DNA of 64,000 nt from Burkholderia thailandensis E264 (GCF_000012365.1 NC_007650.1:1984001-2048000), one strand, 5' to 3'; numbered from the stretch's first letter, positions 8,901 to 18,900 are shown. Numbers and translations: made by a program. The notes: generated by a model from the letters alone, not told the origin.

Positions 8901-11620
8901 GCATCGATGTCGAGCGGACGCACGATCGCGCGCTCGCGCACGCCGTCGCGATAGCGGCAATGCACATCGGCCGACGCGCCGTCGTATTCGGCCGCCACGA
9001 GCGCCGCGAGCGCCGACGGCTCGCCGCCTTCGGGCAAATCGACGACGCGCGACGCGACGCTCGGATATTCGGCGGCCAGCGCGAGATACAGCCCCGCCTG
9101 CCAGGCGCCCGCGAGGCCGGCCGCGCCGCGCGCGGGCGTCTCGAGCCCTGCCGTGACGGCGTACAGCGCGCGCGGCCGGCTCGCGACCACCCGCTGCACG
9201 AGCGCGAGCCACCGCATCTCGTCGATCGGCTCGCGCGCGCAGCCTGTCAGGTCGACGACGCCCGCCGCCGCGGGCAGGCGGTCGAACGAGGCGTCGTCGC
9301 ACACGTCGATCAGCGCCGCATCCGGCAGCATCGGCGCGAGCGCGTCGGCGAGCGCGCGGTTCGCCGCGCAGCGGCCGACCATCAGGATGCGCGTCGCCAC
9401 AGGCCGCGCGCCGGACACGGCCGGCGCGCCGAGCGGCGCGGACGTCCAGTCCCTCACGAGCGCGACGCGCCGGCGCGCGCCAGCCTCGTCCGCGGGCGGC
9501 CGCGGCAGCCAATAGCGCTCGCGCGCGAACGGATACGTCGGCGCGTTCACGCGCACGCGCTCGGCGAGCGCCGCGCCATGCGCGGCGGGCCAGTCGATCT
9601 CCGCGCCCGCCACCCATGCGCGCGCGAGCGCGTCCCAGGCGTGCGCATGCGTGAGCGCTTCGCGCGCCGCCCCCGTACCGGCGCCGCCCTGCGCCGCGCC
9701 TGCGACGAGCGCCGGATGCGGCCGGCCGTCGACGAACGCGCTCAACGCGTCGCGCAGCGTATCGACGGCATCCGCGGCGATCGCGAGCCGATGCGGCATC
9801 GCCGCGCGCCCCGTCTGCAGCGTGTACGCGAGGTCCGGCAACGATACCGGCGACGTGTCGCTCACGTGGCGCAGCAGACGCCGCGCATAGTCGCGCAGGC
9901 GCTCGGCGTCGCGCGCGGACAGGACGACGAGCGCGTCCGTCGCCGGGTGCCGCGCGCTCGGGGTTTCCGGGGCTTCCGGGACTTCCGGTCGGCGCGGTGC
10001 GTTCGCGGCGTTCGACGCCGGCAGCGCGTCCCGCACGCCGGAGACGTTTGACGCATCCGGTACGCCCGACGCGTGCGCCGCGCCCGACGCATGCGAGGCG
10101 GCGCCGCGCGCCCGGCCGCGATATTCGTCGACGATCACGTGCGCGTTCGTCCCGCTCAGCCCGAACGAGCTGATCGCGGCGCGGCGCGGGCGATCCGCGC
10201 GCCGCGGCCACGGCTGCGCGTGCGTGACGACGCGAAACGGCGAGGCGGCGAAATCGAAATGCTCGTTCGGCGCGTCGAAATGCAGGCTCGGCGCGAGCGC
10301 GCCGTGCTCGAGCGCGAGCATGACCTTGTGCAGGCTCGCGACGCCCGCCGCCGCCGACGTGTGACCGATGTTCGTCTTCACCGAGCCGATCGCGCACGCG
10401 CCGGCGGCCGCGCCCGCTTCGCGATAGACGTCGGCGAGCGCGCGCAGCTCGATCGGATCGCCGAGCTTCGTGCCCGTGCCGTGCATCTCGCAGTAGTCGA
10501 CGCTCGTCGCGTCGATCCCGAAACGCGCGTACACGTCGCGCACGAGCGCGCTCTGGCTCGCCGCGCTCGGCGCGGTGATGCCGTTCGTCTTGCCGTCCTG
10601 GTTGATGCCGCTCGCCGCGATCGTCGCGAGAATCCGGTCGCCGTCGCGCTCGGCCGCGTCGAGCCGCTTGAGCAGCACCGCGCCCGCGCCCTCGCCCGGC
10701 ACGAAGCCGTCGGCGTCGTTGTCGAACGCGCGGCACGCGCCGCGCGCCGACAGCATGTTCGCGCCGCACATCGCGACGTACGACTCGGCCGTCAGATACA
10801 GCGACACGCCGCATGCGAGCGCCATCTCCACCTCGCCCGCGCGCAGCGCCTGGCACGCGAGATGGACGGCGACGAGCGACGACGAGCACGCGGTGTCGAG
10901 CGCGAGCGCGGGCCCCTTGAGGTCGAGCCAGTACGCGATGCGCGCGGCCGCGATCGAGAACGCGTTGCCGGTCGCGTTCACGATCGGCGCGCGCTCGCGC
11001 GCGAGCATCATCGCGTATTCGTTGCTCATGATGCCGAGATAGACGCCGCACGCGCGGCCGCCGAGCCGCTGCGGCGTGTAGCCGGCATCCTCGAACGCGC
11101 GGTACGCCTCCTCGAGCACGATGCGGTGCTGCGGATCGATGTACTGCGCCTCGGCGGGCGAGATGTGGAAAAACAGCGGATCGAAGCAATCGATGTCGTC
11201 CAGCGCGCCGAGCGCGCGGCAATAGATCCTGCCCGGCTCGCCGCGCCGCGCGTCGAACCATGCGTCCGTGTCCCAGCGCGACGGCGCGATCGGGCGCACC
11301 GAGTCGCGCCCCGCCGCCAGATTGCGCCAGTACGCGGCGAGATCCGGCGCGTCCGGATAGCGCCCCGAGCGGCCGATGATCGCGATCGGCATGGCGTCGG
11401 CCGCGGCCGCCGATTCGGCCGTCTTCGCCGCATGCGCGGCACGCTCGCCGTTCGCCGCGCTCGCCCCGCTTGCCGCATCGCCCGCATCGGCCGCATCGGC
11501 CGCGCCGTTCGCACCCGCCGCATCCGCCGCCGCCCGCGCGCTGCGCAGCGCCGCATGCGCCTCTTCGCGCGACAGCCGCCCGTCGCGCAGCGCCTCGAAG
11601 ATCTCCTTGCTGGATCGCAT
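5915..11620 (-). CDS. trans-AT PKS (KS-KR-ACP-KS0)
   Basis: 1901 residues. The frame is open further upstream, but the ATG at 11620 has GAGGGAG about 7 nt before it and lies just after the preceding stop, so I start there. Residues 1-30 form a charged helix (starting MRSSKEIFEALRDGRLSREE) resembling trans-AT docking helices. KS1 spans about 77-505 with Cys245 and a CEMHGTGT motif. A KR follows (TGGTRGLG, LFSSVA, QADYATANAW), then an ACP with GVDSIM. The C-terminal KS (about 1452-1880) keeps Cys1607 but has EANGSGS in place of EAHGTGT (Asn1742), the mark of a non-elongating KS0. With the DH-ACP start of the next gene this forms a split dehydrating bimodule: KR makes the beta-hydroxyl, KS0 passes it on, DH removes water. 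Linkers carry short in-frame repeats. Confidence 0.95.
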   Translation of the reverse strand: MRSSKEIFEALRDGRLSREEAHAALRSARAAADAAGANGAADAADAGDAASGASAANGERAAHAAKTAESAAAADAMPIAIIGRSGRYPDAPDLAAYWRNLAAGRDSVRPIAPSRWDTDAWFDARRGEPGRIYCRALGALDDIDCFDPLFFHISPAEAQYIDPQHRIVLEEAYRAFEDAGYTPQRLGGRACGVYLGIMSNEYAMMLARERAPIVNATGNAFSIAAARIAYWLDLKGPALALDTACSSSLVAVHLACQALRAGEVEMALACGVSLYLTAESYVAMCGANMLSARGACRAFDNDADGFVPGEGAGAVLLKRLDAAERDGDRILATIAASGINQDGKTNGITAPSAASQSALVRDVYARFGIDATSVDYCEMHGTGTKLGDPIELRALADVYREAGAAAGACAIGSVKTNIGHTSAAAGVASLHKVMLALEHGALAPSLHFDAPNEHFDFAASPFRVVTHAQPWPRRADRPRRAAISSFGLSGTNAHVIVDEYRGRARGAASHASGAAHASGVPDASNVSGVRDALPASNAANAPRRPEVPEAPETPSARHPATDALVVLSARDAERLRDYARRLLRHVSDTSPVSLPDLAYTLQTGRAAMPHRLAIAADAVDTLRDALSAFVDGRPHPALVAGAAQGGAGTGAAREALTHAHAWDALARAWVAGAEIDWPAAHGAALAERVRVNAPTYPFARERYWLPRPPADEAGARRRVALVRDWTSAPLGAPAVSGARPVATRILMVGRCAANRALADALAPMLPDAALIDVCDDASFDRLPAAAGVVDLTGCAREPIDEMRWLALVQRVVASRPRALYAVTAGLETPARGAAGLAGAWQAGLYLALAAEYPSVASRVVDLPEGGEPSALAALVAAEYDGASADVHCRYRDGVRERAIVRPLDIDADVDAPGRAPRASVLGPDDCVWITGGTRGLGLTCARHLVSRHGVRRLLLTGRTALPPRSEWDALGARDADFARRAAGLRALEAMGARIEYSAVALDDARAVAAELARVRPTLGAVTALVHCAGAVDWSEPAFFAKSRESMRAVLQPKTAGLATVVDALAGAPVKRIVLFSSVAAAIPALGAGQADYATANAWLDYFARAYARALPVVSVQWPNWRGAGMGEVRSRAYAQSGLSALDDAQGLALFDWALERMPAPVVLPAFVRDGERPWLDWLGARTAHRAAFDAESDAGPAAARASVVAAEGEAGRDRLSGGASGIASGAASVDGGGDGHRIGEAARDGDGEGEGNGEGNGEGEGEGAFVAAVRAWLASTFARELALPSGTLDPAKPFREYGVDSIMLTQLLRPLNRLADAPLDPSLLFEYGDVAQLADWLVAHRAELMRQALAAEGARAPADARPAGIAAPDPRALSPAAATHADAARVETTCAMRGTAATSAAIETPAPPASPAAPTVPATSATAATSATAATAATAATPAAPPSPMRDSQARPCDIAVVGLACRFPGAPSVDAYWALLRDGARGIGPAPRERFAQADRFCGGFLDAVGRFDPDHFGIAPGDARAMDPQALLLLELGVELFHHAGYRPEELRGGAVGVFLGGRSQHAPDAALLAHAHHPIVAVGQNYLAANLSRHFDLNGACALVDTACSSALVAMHSAVLALAAGEIDAAVVGGVSLLSSDAGHRLFEQRGLLAPDGAFHLFDERANGTVLSEGAGLVMLKPLAAARAHGDTIYAVLKGLAVNNDGRTAGPSSPNFAAQQAVMRRALAQSGLRADDVRHVEANGSGSRVTDLLELKSIRAVYGGQSRDAAWCALGSVKPSIGHTLCAQGIAAFIKSVLMLHHRSVPPFLSGQQPMQHSPIERSRLRFVRETIPFDVAAPAVALNCFADGGTNVHAVLQAWEGPTRPSRTPLAAPVFARRRLDARTSHASARTAAAWPRYVAR
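7311..7373. repeat. 9-nt tandem repeat in a PKS linker
   Basis: About seven copies of GT(T/C)GCCG(C/A)T, coding on the minus strand for an Ala-Thr/Ala-Ser-rich linker between the ACP and the KS0 of the 1901-residue PKS. Confidence 0.85.
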
Positions 11621-11631
11621 GGCGTGCTCCC

Positions 11632-12378
11632 TCACTGGCCGAACCTCGATTCGATGCGGGCCTTCACATCGTCGTTGTGGAATGTCGCGTCGTGCATCGC
11701 CACTTCGTCCGCGACGATCGACGGCAGTTGCTCGCGCAGCCCGCGCACCATGTGCGACTTGAGCGTGACGAGCGCGCCGCGCGGCTTCTGCGCGACCTGC
11801 GCGGCAAGCGACAGCGCGTGCGGCAGCACCTCGTGCCGCGGCAGCACGGCAAACGGCACGCCGCGCCGCTCGAGATCCGCGCCGCGATAGGTCTGCGCGC
11901 CGAGCAGCATCTCGTGCGCGAGCGCGAAGCCGAGCTTGTGCGGCACGACGGCCGTCGCGCCCATGCCCGGCGTGAAGCCGTACTTCATGAAGTTGGTCGT
12001 GTAGACGCTCTCGCGGCTCAGGATCACGAAGTCGCAATACATGCCCATCACGAAGCCGCCGCCGATGCCGTGCCCCTGCATCGCCGCGATCACGGGCACC
12101 GGGCAGTCGAGCGCGAGGCTGTACATGTTGACGTCGGTGAACGCGAGCTCGCCGCGCTGGATCGCGAGCAGCCCTTGCTGCGTGCCGCCGCACGCGAAGT
12201 AGCTGTCGTAGCCCGTCATCACGACGCACCGGCACGCGGGCGAAGCGGCCGCGCGCGCGAACGCATCGATGAGCCCGCCGACGAGCGCCTCGGAAAACGT
12301 GTTCTTCGATTCGCGGTCGTGCATCGTGAAGAGCAGCGTGCCGTCCTGCGGCTCGCTGACCGTGACTGCGTGATTCAT
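11632..12378 (-). CDS. enoyl-CoA hydratase-like decarboxylase (beta-branching ECH2)
   Basis: 248 residues, crotonase fold. The ATG at 12378 overlaps the stop of the neighbouring hydratase gene in an ATGA arrangement, so the start is well fixed. It carries the ACGGTQQGLL and QGHGIGGGFVMG motifs typical of PksI-like ECH2 proteins, which decarboxylate the alpha,beta-unsaturated glutaconyl intermediate on the acceptor ACP and leave a beta-methyl or exo-methylene carbon. It is the last gene of the five-gene HMG-synthase cassette, directly before the next PKS gene (11 nt gap). The split into dehydratase (gene upstream) and decarboxylase (this gene) follows family motifs and is not proven here. Confidence 0.9.
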   Translation of the reverse strand: MNHAVTVSEPQDGTLLFTMHDRESKNTFSEALVGGLIDAFARAAASPACRCVVMTGYDSYFACGGTQQGLLAIQRGELAFTDVNMYSLALDCPVPVIAAMQGHGIGGGFVMGMYCDFVILSRESVYTTNFMKYGFTPGMGATAVVPHKLGFALAHEMLLGAQTYRGADLERRGVPFAVLPRHEVLPHALSLAAQVAQKPRGALVTLKSHMVRGLREQLPSIVADEVAMHDATFHNDDVKARIESRFGQ

Positions 12379-13175
12379 GCGTGTCCTCCGTGCGGCGGGG
12401 TCGATTCCCACGGCATGCGCCCGTGCTCGACGAACGAGCGGATCGCGGCCAGATTGCGCGCGTCGGCGAACGCCTCGCGGTTCAGCGCGAGCGCCGCGTC
12501 GCGCGCGCGCTCGACGAGGCCGTCGAGCTGCGACGCGTAGCGCTTGTAGCGCTCGACGCCCGCGCGCGGCAGCCGGCGCAGCCGCGCGAGGTGCGCGCGC
12601 AGCAGGCGCTCGGGATGCTCGTCGCGCGCGTCGACGAGCCCCCACTCGCACGCCTGCGCCGCGTCGAACGGGCGCGTCATCAGCGTCATGTAGTGGGCCC
12701 GCTGCCAGCCCACCTTGCGGATCAGGAACGGCAGCACGCACGCGGGCAGCAGCCCGAACAGCAGCTCGGAGAGCCCGAATTGCGCGCGCGGGCCCGCGAG
12801 CGCGATGTCGCACGCGCTCACGAACCCGAGCCCGCCCGCGTTCGCGCGCCCCTCGACGTACGCGATCGACACGAACGGGCCGCGCAGCAGTTGCGTCCAC
12901 AGCGCGTAGAGCGGCGCGGGATCGAATTCGGCGGGCCCCGCCGCGGGCTCGTCGGCCGCGGCGGCGGCGAGCGCGCCGAAGTCCGCGCCGTTGCAGAACG
13001 TCTGGGCGTCGCCGCGCAGCACGACGACGCTCGCGTCGCGTGCGAGCCGCTCGAGCGCGTGCGCGCATTCGGCGACGAGCGTCGCGTCGATCGCGTTGCC
13101 CGCGCCCGGCCGATGCAGCGTCAGATAGCCGACGTTCGCGTCGATCTCAACTTCGATCGTCGAATAGCCGCTCAT
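12375..13175 (-). CDS. enoyl-CoA hydratase-like dehydratase (beta-branching ECH1)
   Basis: 266 residues, crotonase superfamily. The start ATG at 13175 overlaps the HMG-synthase stop (ATGA), and the stop overlaps the following hydratase start in the same way, which points to translational coupling. Motifs CNGADFGAL and NAGGLGFVSACDIAL match PksH-like ECH1 enzymes that dehydrate HMG-ACP to 3-methylglutaconyl-ACP. The C-terminal helices (region of LVERARDAALALNREAFAD) are typical of the family. The substrate is presumably held on the tandem Trp-marked ACPs at the end of the NRPS-PKS protein. Confidence 0.9.
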   Translation of the reverse strand: MSGYSTIEVEIDANVGYLTLHRPGAGNAIDATLVAECAHALERLARDASVVVLRGDAQTFCNGADFGALAAAAADEPAAGPAEFDPAPLYALWTQLLRGPFVSIAYVEGRANAGGLGFVSACDIALAGPRAQFGLSELLFGLLPACVLPFLIRKVGWQRAHYMTLMTRPFDAAQACEWGLVDARDEHPERLLRAHLARLRRLPRAGVERYKRYASQLDGLVERARDAALALNREAFADARNLAAIRSFVEHGRMPWESTPPHGGHA

Positions 13176-14428
13176 GACCAGACGTACTCGCGGTGGAATT
13201 CGCGGATGCGCGCGAGCACGAGACGGTTCTTGCCGGCGAGCATCGCGCGCGGGCCGGGCAGCAGCGACGCGCCGAGCTCGACGTTGCGCGTGCCGAACCG
13301 GACCGCCCCGCTGCCGAGCAGCAGCGCGTCGTACTCGGCGAGCGAGAGGCGGTAGCGCGCGTCGAGCTGCTGCCCGATGCGCATCGCGGCGAGCCGGCGC
13401 TGCCCTTCCTGCGTGACCACGCCGCTGAAGAACTCCGAGCAGCAGCCGGAGCCGTACGAGAAGAGCCCGATGCGCCTGGGCGTCGAAAAATCGCCGTGGT
13501 CGATCGTGCTCGCGAGCGACAGAAACACGGTCGCGCCCATCACGTTCGCGACGCGCTGGCAATACGCGAGCCCCGGCTCGACGCGCGCGACGAAATCGGC
13601 TTCGGCCTCGTCGGCGCGCGCGCGCACGACCTTGCGCATCATGCTGCGATGCGCGCCCTTGACCATTCCGCCGAACGGCGTATGGAACGCGAGGTACTGG
13701 AACGTGTTCCGATAGTCGGCGCCCGTGACGCGGCTCGCATACTCGCCCCACGCGCGCTCGCAGCATTCGAGATACGACATCAGCGACAGGTCCGAATCGC
13801 CCGCCTCGCTGTCCGGCACCGGCCGGCACGTGTCCATCACCTCGTAGCCGTAATAGCCGTGCGCGCCGACGTCGAGCTGGAACACGGCGGGCGCGTCGCT
13901 CACGAGCATCGCGACGGCGCCCGCGCCCGCGCTCGGCTCGGCGAACGACCAGTCCTCGGAGATCGCGTCGCCGCCTTCGACGACCATGAAGCGCGAGATG
14001 TCGGTGGCGACGACGAGCGCCTTCGCGCCCGGCGAGGTCTGCGACAGGATGAAGTTCACGGCCGTCTGGAAGCCGGCCGTGCCCGAATAGCACGCCTGCT
14101 TGACCTCGAACAGCCGGCAGTTGCGGTTCAGGCCGAGATGGTGATGCAGGTAGGTGCTGATCGACTTGCCGAAATCGATGCCCGATTCGGTGCACGTGAT
14201 CAGCATCTCGATGCGCTCGCGCTCGGCGTCCGACAGCGCGTCGACGATCGGCTTCGCCGCGTTGACGCCGAACGTGATCGGGTCCTCGAACGGCAGCGCC
14301 ACCGCCTTCTCGCGCATCAGCAGATTCGCGAAACGCGACATGTCGAGCTTGCGGTGGCGCGCGAGCTCGCTCACGTCGAGCGCGGCCGATCCGCCGTAGA
14401 CGTTCATGGCCTCAATACCGACCGGCAT
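13172..14428 (-). CDS. HMG-CoA synthase-like beta-branching enzyme
   Basis: 418 residues. The ATG at 14428 is preceded by a strong GAGGAGGT 5-6 nt upstream; a second ATG seven codons in lacks such a site. Conserved HMGS residues are visible: the Glu in TCTESGIDFGKS, the nucleophilic Cys in QACYSGTAGFQ, and the His in FHTPFGGMVKGAH. These proteins condense an acetyl group, delivered on a donor ACP, with the beta-keto carbon of an ACP-bound polyketide. The start overlaps the end of the decarboxylase KS gene by 17 nt and the end overlaps the ECH1 gene, so the cassette is one coupled transcript. Confidence 0.95.
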   Translation of the reverse strand: MPVGIEAMNVYGGSAALDVSELARHRKLDMSRFANLLMREKAVALPFEDPITFGVNAAKPIVDALSDAERERIEMLITCTESGIDFGKSISTYLHHHLGLNRNCRLFEVKQACYSGTAGFQTAVNFILSQTSPGAKALVVATDISRFMVVEGGDAISEDWSFAEPSAGAGAVAMLVSDAPAVFQLDVGAHGYYGYEVMDTCRPVPDSEAGDSDLSLMSYLECCERAWGEYASRVTGADYRNTFQYLAFHTPFGGMVKGAHRSMMRKVVRARADEAEADFVARVEPGLAYCQRVANVMGATVFLSLASTIDHGDFSTPRRIGLFSYGSGCCSEFFSGVVTQEGQRRLAAMRIGQQLDARYRLSLAEYDALLLGSGAVRFGTRNVELGASLLPGPRAMLAGKNRLVLARIREFHREYVWS

Positions 14429-15665
14429 GGGATACCTCCTCGCGTGGAATTCGTTGGGAAACGTGTTCGAGGCACAAGGCGGCGTTGATGCCGCCGAAGC
14501 CGTAGGAAAGCTTCAGCGCGCGGCCGACGCGCGCCGGCTGCGGCGCGCCGCGCACCCATCGCGCGGGCGCGATCGGATCGTCGAGATTGCGCGTCGGGTG
14601 CAGCCGCGACGCCTGCATCTGCAGCACCGTCGCCAGCGTCTCGACCGCGCCCGCCGCGCTCAGCGCGTGCCCCGTCAGCGACTTCGTCGCGTTCAGCCAC
14701 GCATGGCCGAGCCCGGCGGCCGCGAGCGCGGCGAGCTCGATTTCGTCGCCGCTCACGGAGCCGCTGCCGTGCGGGTTCACGTAGTCGACGTCGGCCGCGC
14801 GCCAGCCCGCGTGCGCGAGCGCGCGGCCGATCGCGTCGGCTTCCGCGTCGAGCGTCGCGTTCGGGCCGCGATTCGCGCCGCTCACGACGCTCCAGCCGGC
14901 GAGCGCCGCGCGCGCCCGCGCGCCGCGGCGGCCCGCCGACTCGGGCGACTCGACGACGAGCGCCGCGCACGCTTCGCCGTAGATGAACCCGTCGCGCGCG
15001 CGATCGAACGGGCGGCACGCCGCGCCGGGATCGTCGGCGAAGCGCTCGGAGCCCATCGCGCCGAGCGAGCGAAACGCCTGGCATTCGAGATGCGACAGAT
15101 CCGCGAGACCGCCGACGGCGACGCACGCGTCGAGCTCGCCCGCCTGCACGAGCCGCGCGGCCTCGACGACGGCGAGCAGCCCGCTCGCGGACGCGCCGCC
15201 CACCGTGCAGGCCGCGCCGCGCACGCCGAACGCTTGCGCGCACGCGCCCGCGAGGTCGGTGTCCATGTACGACACCGCGTGATTCGGCCGCACGTAGAGC
15301 GGCCGCTCGCGGAACGCCTCGTGCACGCGCGCGAGCTCGCGCTGCTGCAGGTTGGAGCCGCCGATGACGAGACCGACGCGCGCGGGATCGAGCTCGCGAA
15401 GCGCCGCATCGGCCCACGCCTCGCCGAGCGCGGCGAGCGCGGCCCGCGCGGGCAGCGAAAGCCGCTGCGCGCCCGCGAACGCCGAGGCCGGCAGCTCGAA
15501 CGCCGGCAGCTCCGCGCCGAGGAATGCCGACGCCGCGTGCTGGCGGCCTTCGCGGCGCATCACGCCGAACGCCGCGCCGCCCGCGAACAGCGCGGCCTCG
15601 AACGCCGGCACCCCGATGCCGATCGGGCTCACGACGCCGAGCCCCGTGACGACCGCTCTAGCCAT
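14412..15665 (-). CDS. decarboxylating ketosynthase (KS with Cys to Ser)
   Basis: 417 residues, free-standing KS of the FabF/KS fold. The active-site segment reads TVGGASASGLLAVVEA: Ser stands where chain-elongating KSs have Cys, as in other HMGS cassettes. The histidine motifs remain as NPHGSGS and KSLTGHALSAAG. Family knowledge assigns it to decarboxylation of malonyl-ACP to acetyl-ACP on the small donor ACP encoded just upstream, whose stop it overlaps by 8 nt. It probably takes no part in chain extension. Confidence 0.93.
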   Translation of the reverse strand: MARAVVTGLGVVSPIGIGVPAFEAALFAGGAAFGVMRREGRQHAASAFLGAELPAFELPASAFAGAQRLSLPARAALAALGEAWADAALRELDPARVGLVIGGSNLQQRELARVHEAFRERPLYVRPNHAVSYMDTDLAGACAQAFGVRGAACTVGGASASGLLAVVEAARLVQAGELDACVAVGGLADLSHLECQAFRSLGAMGSERFADDPGAACRPFDRARDGFIYGEACAALVVESPESAGRRGARARAALAGWSVVSGANRGPNATLDAEADAIGRALAHAGWRAADVDYVNPHGSGSVSGDEIELAALAAAGLGHAWLNATKSLTGHALSAAGAVETLATVLQMQASRLHPTRNLDDPIAPARWVRGAPQPARVGRALKLSYGFGGINAALCLEHVSQRIPREEVSHAGRY

Positions 15666-15906
15666 GGCGCGCCTTTTGCGCGAGCAGCGCGGCGAGCTCG
15701 CCGATGTTGGCCGGCCCGGCGAGCTCGGTGAGCGAGCAGCGGATCGACAGCGCCTCCATCGTCATCATCAGGATGTCCGCGCGGTCCATCGAATTCGCGC
15801 CGAGCGTCTTGAAGCTCTCGGAAGGCTGGAACGGATGCTGCGCGAGATGCGGCACGACCTCGCGCGCGTGGGAGACGAGCAGTTGAAAGACGGCTTCTTG
15901 GTTCAT
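15658..15906 (-). CDS. free donor acyl carrier protein of the HMGS cassette
   Basis: 82 residues starting MNQEAVFQLLVSHAREVVPH. The phosphopantetheine site is the Ser of GANSMDRAD, followed by the ILMMTMEAL helix. Size and position (first gene of the ACP-KS-HMGS-ECH-ECH set) identify it as the donor ACP that carries malonyl, then acetyl, for HMG synthase. It begins 34 nt after the stop of the NRPS-PKS gene, behind a GAAGGAA purine stretch. A longer frame upstream (to 16251) is only a shadow of the PKS gene. Confidence 0.93.
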   Translation of the reverse strand: MNQEAVFQLLVSHAREVVPHLAQHPFQPSESFKTLGANSMDRADILMMTMEALSIRCSLTELAGPANIGELAALLAQKARHG

Positions 15907-15940
15907 GGCTGGGTTCCTTCCGGCTGAATGAAAAAAGGCT

Positions 15941-18900
15941 TCACGGCTGCGCGAGCGGCTCGGGCCGCGCCGCGCGCGACTGCATGCGCCGCCAGATCGC
16001 GTCGGCGTCGCCGGCGTCGAGCTCGCCGCGCTCGATCGCGCGCAGCAATGCGTCGGTATCGGTGTGGGCAGCGGCGTCGGTGTGCGCGGGCGGCGCGGCG
16101 GCGCGGGCGGCAGCGGGCAGCGCGCGCGCGTCGGGCTCGCCGGGCTCGACGCCGGCGAACGCGCCCGCGCGCGCCGCCTGCGCGGCCGGCAGGCGCGCGC
16201 CGAGCTGCGTGCCGACGAATCGCGCGAGCGCCACGACGCTCGGGTGGTCATAGATCGCGACGGCCGGCAGCGCGGTGCCGAAACGCCGGTTCACCGCGGT
16301 GATCCACTCGACGCCCACGATCGAATCGAGCCCGAGCTCGGCGAACGGCTGGTCGACGCCGATCTCGGCGGGCTCGACGTAAAGGGCCTGCGCGAGGCTG
16401 TCGACGAGATGCGCGCGGATCGCGTCGAGGCTCGTCGCGCCGGCTGCGTCAAGCGCGCCGTCCGCGCGCGCGGGCGACGCAGGCGGCTCAGGCGGCGCGG
16501 CGGACGCGAAGGGCGCCGGCGAAACCGCCCCCGACGCAGACGAAGCCGCCGCTGCGAACGCCGACGGCGCAGCCTGCGGCGCGGATGCGTCGCCGCGCGC
16601 GACGCCGGCCACACCGGGCGTCGCGTTCGACGACACGTGGCGCGCCATCGCGCGCACGCTCGGATGGTCGTAGATGACGGTGGCGGGCAGCGCGGTGCCG
16701 TAGCGATCGTTGATCGCGCGGACCCACTCGACGCCGACGATCGAATCGACGCCGAGCGCGTTGAACGTCTGCTCCCGGTCGATCTCGTCCGTCGTCGCCA
16801 TCAGCGCGGCGGCGAGCGAGCCGGCCAGGAACGCCTCAATGTCGAGCAGCGCCGCGCGCGGGTCCGGCGCGGCGGCCGGCGACGCGTGCTGCCGCGACGA
16901 CATCCGCGGCGGCGACGAAGGCAATGGAGACGGCGACGACGGTGACGGTGACGACGCGGCCCCAGGCCGCGCGCGCGCCGCCGCGGCGGCGTCGGTGTCG
17001 AGCATGACGGTCGGCTTCGGTCGCGGCGTCGCGACGTAGCCGGCCGCCGTCGCCGGCGCGAGCACGACTCCCGGCTTCGCGCCGGCTGTCGCGAACGCGT
17101 CATGACTGGCCGGCGCGGCGACAGTCTCACCCGTCGAGGCCGCGACGGCAGGGCTCGGCGTGCCGGCCCTACTCGCCGTGCTCGCCGTGCTCGCGGCACT
17201 TGCAGCGCCCGCCGCACTGGCGACACTCGCCGCGCCCGCGCCGCTCGCGGCATGCTCGACGCCCGCCGGACCCGCCGCCCCGGCGACGCCCGCGACGTTC
17301 GCGACGCCCGCCGCGCCCGGCAGCCCCGCCAGGTTCGGCACGCCCCAATGCCGGTCGCGCTTGAACGGATAGGTCGGCAGGCTGATCCGCGCGGGCGGGC
17401 TGCGATGCAGCAGCGTCCAGTCGAGATCCACGCCGCGCACCCACAGTTGCGCGAGCCGCGCGAGCTGACCTTCGGCAACCCATCGGCCGACCGCGTCGCG
17501 AAACGCGTCGTCGCGCGCGAGCGACACGAGCGTTTCGTCGCGCTCCGCCCGCCGGGCGAAGCCGTCGGCATCGCCCGGCAGCGCCTGTCCGTCGAACAGC
17601 GCGTCGTTCGCGAGCGCATCGAGCCGCGCGGCGAGCGCATCGCGCGTCGCGACGATCGTCGCGAAACGATAGGCCATCGCCTCGCGCCCAACCTGCAGCG
17701 TGTAGGCGAGCGCATCGAGCGGCGTGCCGCCCGCGTCGGCGAGCAGCCGCGCGCGCAACCGGCGCGCCCGTTCCCGAAGCTGCTCGGGCGAGCGCGCGGA
17801 CAGCACGACGAGCTGGTCGGACGCGGAGCGCACGGCCCGCTCGCCGTCGCTCGCGACGTATTCCTCGACGATCAGGTGCGCGTTCGAGCCGCCCGCGCCG
17901 AACGACGAAACGGCGCACACGCGCGGCCGGCGGCGCGCGACGCCGCCGGCTTCGCCCGCGTCGACGGCGGGCGGCCAGTCGGCGCGCTCGCGCTGCACGT
18001 AGAACGGCGTCGCCGCGAAATCGATGTTCGGGTTGAGCACGTCCGCGTGCAGCGACGGCGCGAGCGTGTCGTGCTTGAGCTGCATCAGCACCTTCGTGAG
18101 CGCGGCGACGCCGGCCGCGCTTTCCGCGTGCCCGATGTTCGACTTGACCGAGCCGATCGGGCAGAACTGCTTGTCCTGCGTGAACTCGGCGAACGCGCGG
18201 CTGAGCGCGTCGATCTCGATCGGGTCTCCGAGCGACGTGCCGGTGCCGTGCGCCTCGACGTAGCCGAGCCGCCGCGGATCGACGCCCGCCTCGCGCAGCG
18301 CGCGCAGGATCACGCGCCGCTGCGACGCCGGATTCGGCACCGTGAAGCCGTTGGTGCGCCCGCCGTGATTGAGCGCGGAACCCTTGATGACGCCGTAGAC
18401 GTGATCGCCGTCCGCGCGCGCTCGCGCGAGCGGCTTGAGGACGACCGCGCCGACGCCCTCGGCGGGCACGTAGCCGTCGCCGCCCGCGCCGAAGCTCTCG
18501 CAGCGCCCCTTGCTCGACGCGAAGCGCCCGAACGACAGCAGCAGATACTTGTTCGGATGCAGCGTGAGGTTCACGCCGCCCGCGACGGCCGCCGCGCATT
18601 CGCCGGAGCGCAGGCTCTGGCACGCGAGATGGATCGCCGTCAGCGACGACGAGCACATCGTGTCGACGGCGATGCTCGGCCCGTCGAAATCGCAGAAGAA
18701 CGACACGCGGTTCGCGATCGACGACGGGCTGCTCGGCAGCGCGCACGGCTCGCCGAGCGCGCTCGCCTGCGCGCCGTAGAGCTGATACTCCTGATACATC
18801 ACGCCGACGTACACGCCGACCGCCGCGTCACGGCCCGCGCCGCCCGCGAGCGTGCGGGGCGTGTAGCCGGCGTCCTCGATCGCCTCGTAGACCGTTTCGA

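Noticed and set aside
11026..13068. Longer starts for the PKS (12235) and hydratase (13068) frames
   Set aside because: The extra N-terminal parts overlap neighbouring real genes and translate to low-complexity Arg-rich sequence; internal ATGs have good ribosome sites and ATGA coupling.
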